DNA of 64,000 nt from Nymphalis io. Taxonomy: Eukaryota; Arthropoda; Insecta; Lepidoptera; Nymphalidae. The translations under genes and the position numbers were made by a program. The DNA is taken from positions 7,145,001 to 7,209,000 of the forward strand of contig NC_065897.1 of NCBI RefSeq assembly GCF_905147045.1. Direction: 5' to 3'. The notes under the pieces were generated by a model. The model did not search any database, was not told the DNA's origin, and worked only from the letters and a program-made list of their open reading frames with translations. Below, one piece after another: positions 61,217-64,000 of this stretch; within the stretch, counting starts at the first letter, position 1, and the number at the start of each line of letters is the position of its first letter.

Positions 61217-61288
61217 ATGGGCAACCAGGGTTCATCTCCGCATGAGCCGCTTGATCGTGTCCAAACTCAAAATGCAGATCTGAAAATG
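61217..61288 (+). CDS. First coding exon of an unrecognised protein with N-myristoylation signal (partial)
   Basis: ATG at 61217 in the context TTCAAGATGG opens 24 codons ending at a good donor (AAAATG|GTACGA), phase 0. The peptide begins MGNQGSSPHEPLD, which fits the N-myristoyltransferase pattern (Gly2, Ser6), so the product is probably membrane-anchored. It continues LDRVQTQNADLKM. I do not recognise the family. No later exon is seen in the remaining 2.7 kb, so the next intron is long and the gene leaves the window. Upstream, 60420-61216 would be 5' UTR. The call rests on the start context, donor and CpG-rich upstream block only. Confidence 0.5.
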
Positions 61289-64000
61289 GTACGATTTCTT
61301 TTCATTTGTCATTAATGTATTAATAGGTATCTATTGTGCCAATACACTTGGACGAATCAAATGGCTTTGAAAACCGATAATTGTTTCTGATTAAACACAA
61401 TAGAATACATGACGTCATACTGAAGACGCAAAATGTGCATTCATAATTCATGGCTGTTACTTTATTCAATTTTTAAATTGTTGAATGTCATTTTGAAGAA
61501 TGGCTTTATGACCTTTCGTTAAAAATCAATTGTTTTAGGTTTTATGTTAAATCTTTTCGAAATTCGTTCTTATTATAAAGGATTTGAAATTTTTGTCCTG
61601 CTTTGAACAACGGCAGCTGCAAACGTAACCTTAATCTCGAAAGAGACGAAAAAATCATTAATGGGCTTAAAATATTTTAAAGTTACAAAAAAGTAAATTT
61701 TCGACAAAGTCCTTCTAACTTCAAACCAGTTTTAAACGCAGAAACTTTAATTAACAATCTTAGCAACTGAGTGTAATTAATTAACGTTTCTGGCTTAAAT
61801 TGGTTACATAATTCGGAGTAATTGATTTAATTCAATTGTCGTTGTCCGAGTTTACAGTTGTCAGTATCGTAGACTGACCGGTATTTATATTTTCAAGGTT
61901 GAAGTATACAGCATTCGAATGCTTCTTTTTCGTTGAAATTATCTATTTCTATAAAATATTTATTGAGAAGCCACGTTGATGCATGGCTAAGGTTTTTTTT
62001 ATATACTGTATAGTGGACAATTTTAAAGACCCTCTTTTAATCACATATCTTTACGAAATAAATACATATGTATAAAATGAATCACTTCGATTACCAAAAA
62101 ATCCGTTACCTAACACTTCAATTTATTTGTCATCAATTAATTATGCTGTATCGTTTTGTTTATAATGAATTTTGTTTTTACTGACTCTTAGCTGAGTCAA
62201 ATTATTATTAAATATGAAAATTATTATTTTAGCAAAATAAGCTTTTAGAATATTAGGTAAGTACATTTTATATTAACTGTAAAGTAGAAAAATATATAGA
62301 AAAAAGAAGTAGTGTGAATTAAGAAAGCTGTTCTACGTGTAGTATAATCAGGGGGTAATGTTATTAAAGCAATTTGAGAATGCTTATTAGTTAGTTTTTC
62401 TGATGATAGTATGTTAATCTAAGCAGAGAGAAAGCATTAGTATTTGAGAATCAAGTTAAATACTTGAGAAAATACATAATGATATATCCGCCAGGTAGAA
62501 CGATATAGCCTATTCCGATAACAGGAAAAGTAAAGACTACTAAATAACTTTGACATTGGCGTGATATCATTGGTGGGAGATCTTAAATAATCTTTGTGGA
62601 TTCGAGAAAAAAAATCATTTTGAATGAGTAATTTATTAAGAAGAAAAATTAAATTGGATATAAGTTTGGTGGATTGATATTATAATATAAAGGTAGATTA
62701 ATCTAGAATTGTATTATATATTGTTATACTTTACTCCATCATCGTTTGGAATACGATAGGTTTTTATATATTGATTAGAATATCTTGTAACATCACTAAA
62801 ATACTGACCAATGTATTAATACATTATATAATCAAAAGGATTCATATAAACAACCATTTTTATGTAAAAAAACGTGTTTTCTAATTTTTTATTTAGTAAC
62901 AAAGCTTAAATCACGTAAATCGGCTGTTACGTTTTTCAAAAATAAAAACAAAATCCATAAACAGTTACATTGATTATTGCTAATCAAAGAAAATATATGC
63001 GACCAATGAGGACGTCACTACTACTTCAAGATCAAGATTTAAATCTTTCAATACGTTTTTAAGTAGGTTTCTAAATTATTTTCTAAATCAAAATGATTTA
63101 TAAAAGAGCTATAAAATTGAAATACAAAAGCGTGCCATGAGAATGAAGATAAATAATAAATTTCACAATAACGTAATAAGTTAGCGACCTTTAAAAATTC
63201 AATTTGTTGAAACAATGTTTTGTGAAATAGAGATGTGTAATGCAAACACGTAGCGGTTTGGTCATCTGGGTTTTAAAATTAATACGGCTCTTGAGTTCGC
63301 TCGTGTTGAAAATAGGGTAGCGTTGAAGAGGATTCACAATGTGTGATTTTTGTACTTTATGTATCCCAACTTTATAATATGGCCATTATCTTCTGTAATA
63401 TGTTAATGTTTTTAATGTACACTCTTGAACATCTGTTAATTGTTATAATAAAACATATCAACATGACCTCTATTTCACGAATTTTAACACTAAATTAAAT
63501 AAATATGAAAAAGTACACTTATATTTTGATTCGATTTATTGCAATCGTTCAAAATAATTTAAGTTTTTAGTTACCAAAATAAACAGGTTTTAATACCGCA
63601 AAACAATTCACTAATAAAAAAAAACATGCAATGATTATCCTATCTGACTATCTCTCGTTTCAATAATACTTATTGAATACTGCTTCATTGTTCTACAAAT
63701 ATAATAAGTAACAAGAAAACGATTACATATTCAACTCGTATAATTCTATCGACTAGACTGATTAATGTATGCGAGTTACTCTCAGGATAACTTTGTGCGA
63801 GCGATGCTCGAACCAATGGCAAAATGACGTAAGTCACAGCAACGTTCTGTCACAAGGATTTATGTATATTATTTGATAATTATTCACAATCTTATCGTCG
63901 TCGTCCAATCACAGGTGCCTTATTTAGGCTTTCGCAAATTTTAATATGAGATAAAATTTTAATTATCTTAAATATCAACTGCATTGCGACATTAAATAAT
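61289..64000 (+). other. Probable first intron of the right-edge gene
   Basis: It is AT-rich with no exon, SINE or LINE recognised. The nearest open frames are short and lack splice support. Confidence 0.4.

Overview
This is eukaryotic, insect and almost certainly lepidopteran DNA (butterfly or moth). It is AT-rich, with multi-exon genes bounded by GT/AG introns, tRNA-headed SINEs and 5'-truncated jockey-like and RTE-like LINE ends of the kind common in Lepidoptera, and a tandem pair of xanthine dehydrogenase genes as known from silkworm. All gene models were spliced by hand. Every junction listed is GT..AG with matching phase, and every model is open from ATG to stop, but none has been checked against RNA.

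Layout. (1) 491-7331, minus: a seven-exon gene (804 aa) joining a very cysteine-rich CxC-repeat N-terminal half to a CATIP (ciliogenesis-associated TTC17-interacting protein) domain. A decayed copy of part of its own cysteine exon lies just upstream. (2) 8274-16108, plus, divergent from it: Tango1, the ER-exit-site cargo receptor, 13 exons, 1216 aa, with one GC-extreme coiled-coil exon and a sevenfold RYSP repeat near the C-terminus. (3) 17794-27465 and (4) 29956-39107, minus: two complete xanthine dehydrogenase paralogues in tandem (1354 and 1338 aa), eight exons each, with six exons of identical length. (5) 42941-44299, minus: COX20, a two-exon mitochondrial cytochrome c oxidase assembly factor. 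(6) From about 60.2 kb, plus: a CpG-rich probable promoter and one short coding exon of an unrecognised protein with a predicted N-myristoylation signal; the gene runs off the right edge.

The stretch from 44.3 to 60.2 kb holds no gene I can support. It contains SINE copies, a terminal-inverted-repeat element pair carrying a 51-bp minisatellite, a possible helix-turn-helix transposon relic, and a compact group of hairpins near 58.5 kb.

The genes are not an operon or pathway. Only the two XDH copies share a function (purine to urate oxidation). CATIP and Tango1 share a head-to-head intergenic region of 942 bp. I found no CRISPR array, rRNA, functional tRNA or viral gene. The least ordinary items are the CxC-CATIP fusion, the XDH pair with active-site-region substitutions in one copy, the exact 174-bp duplication with a 28-bp-arm hairpin beside XDH exon 1, and the minisatellite-bearing inverted-repeat element.
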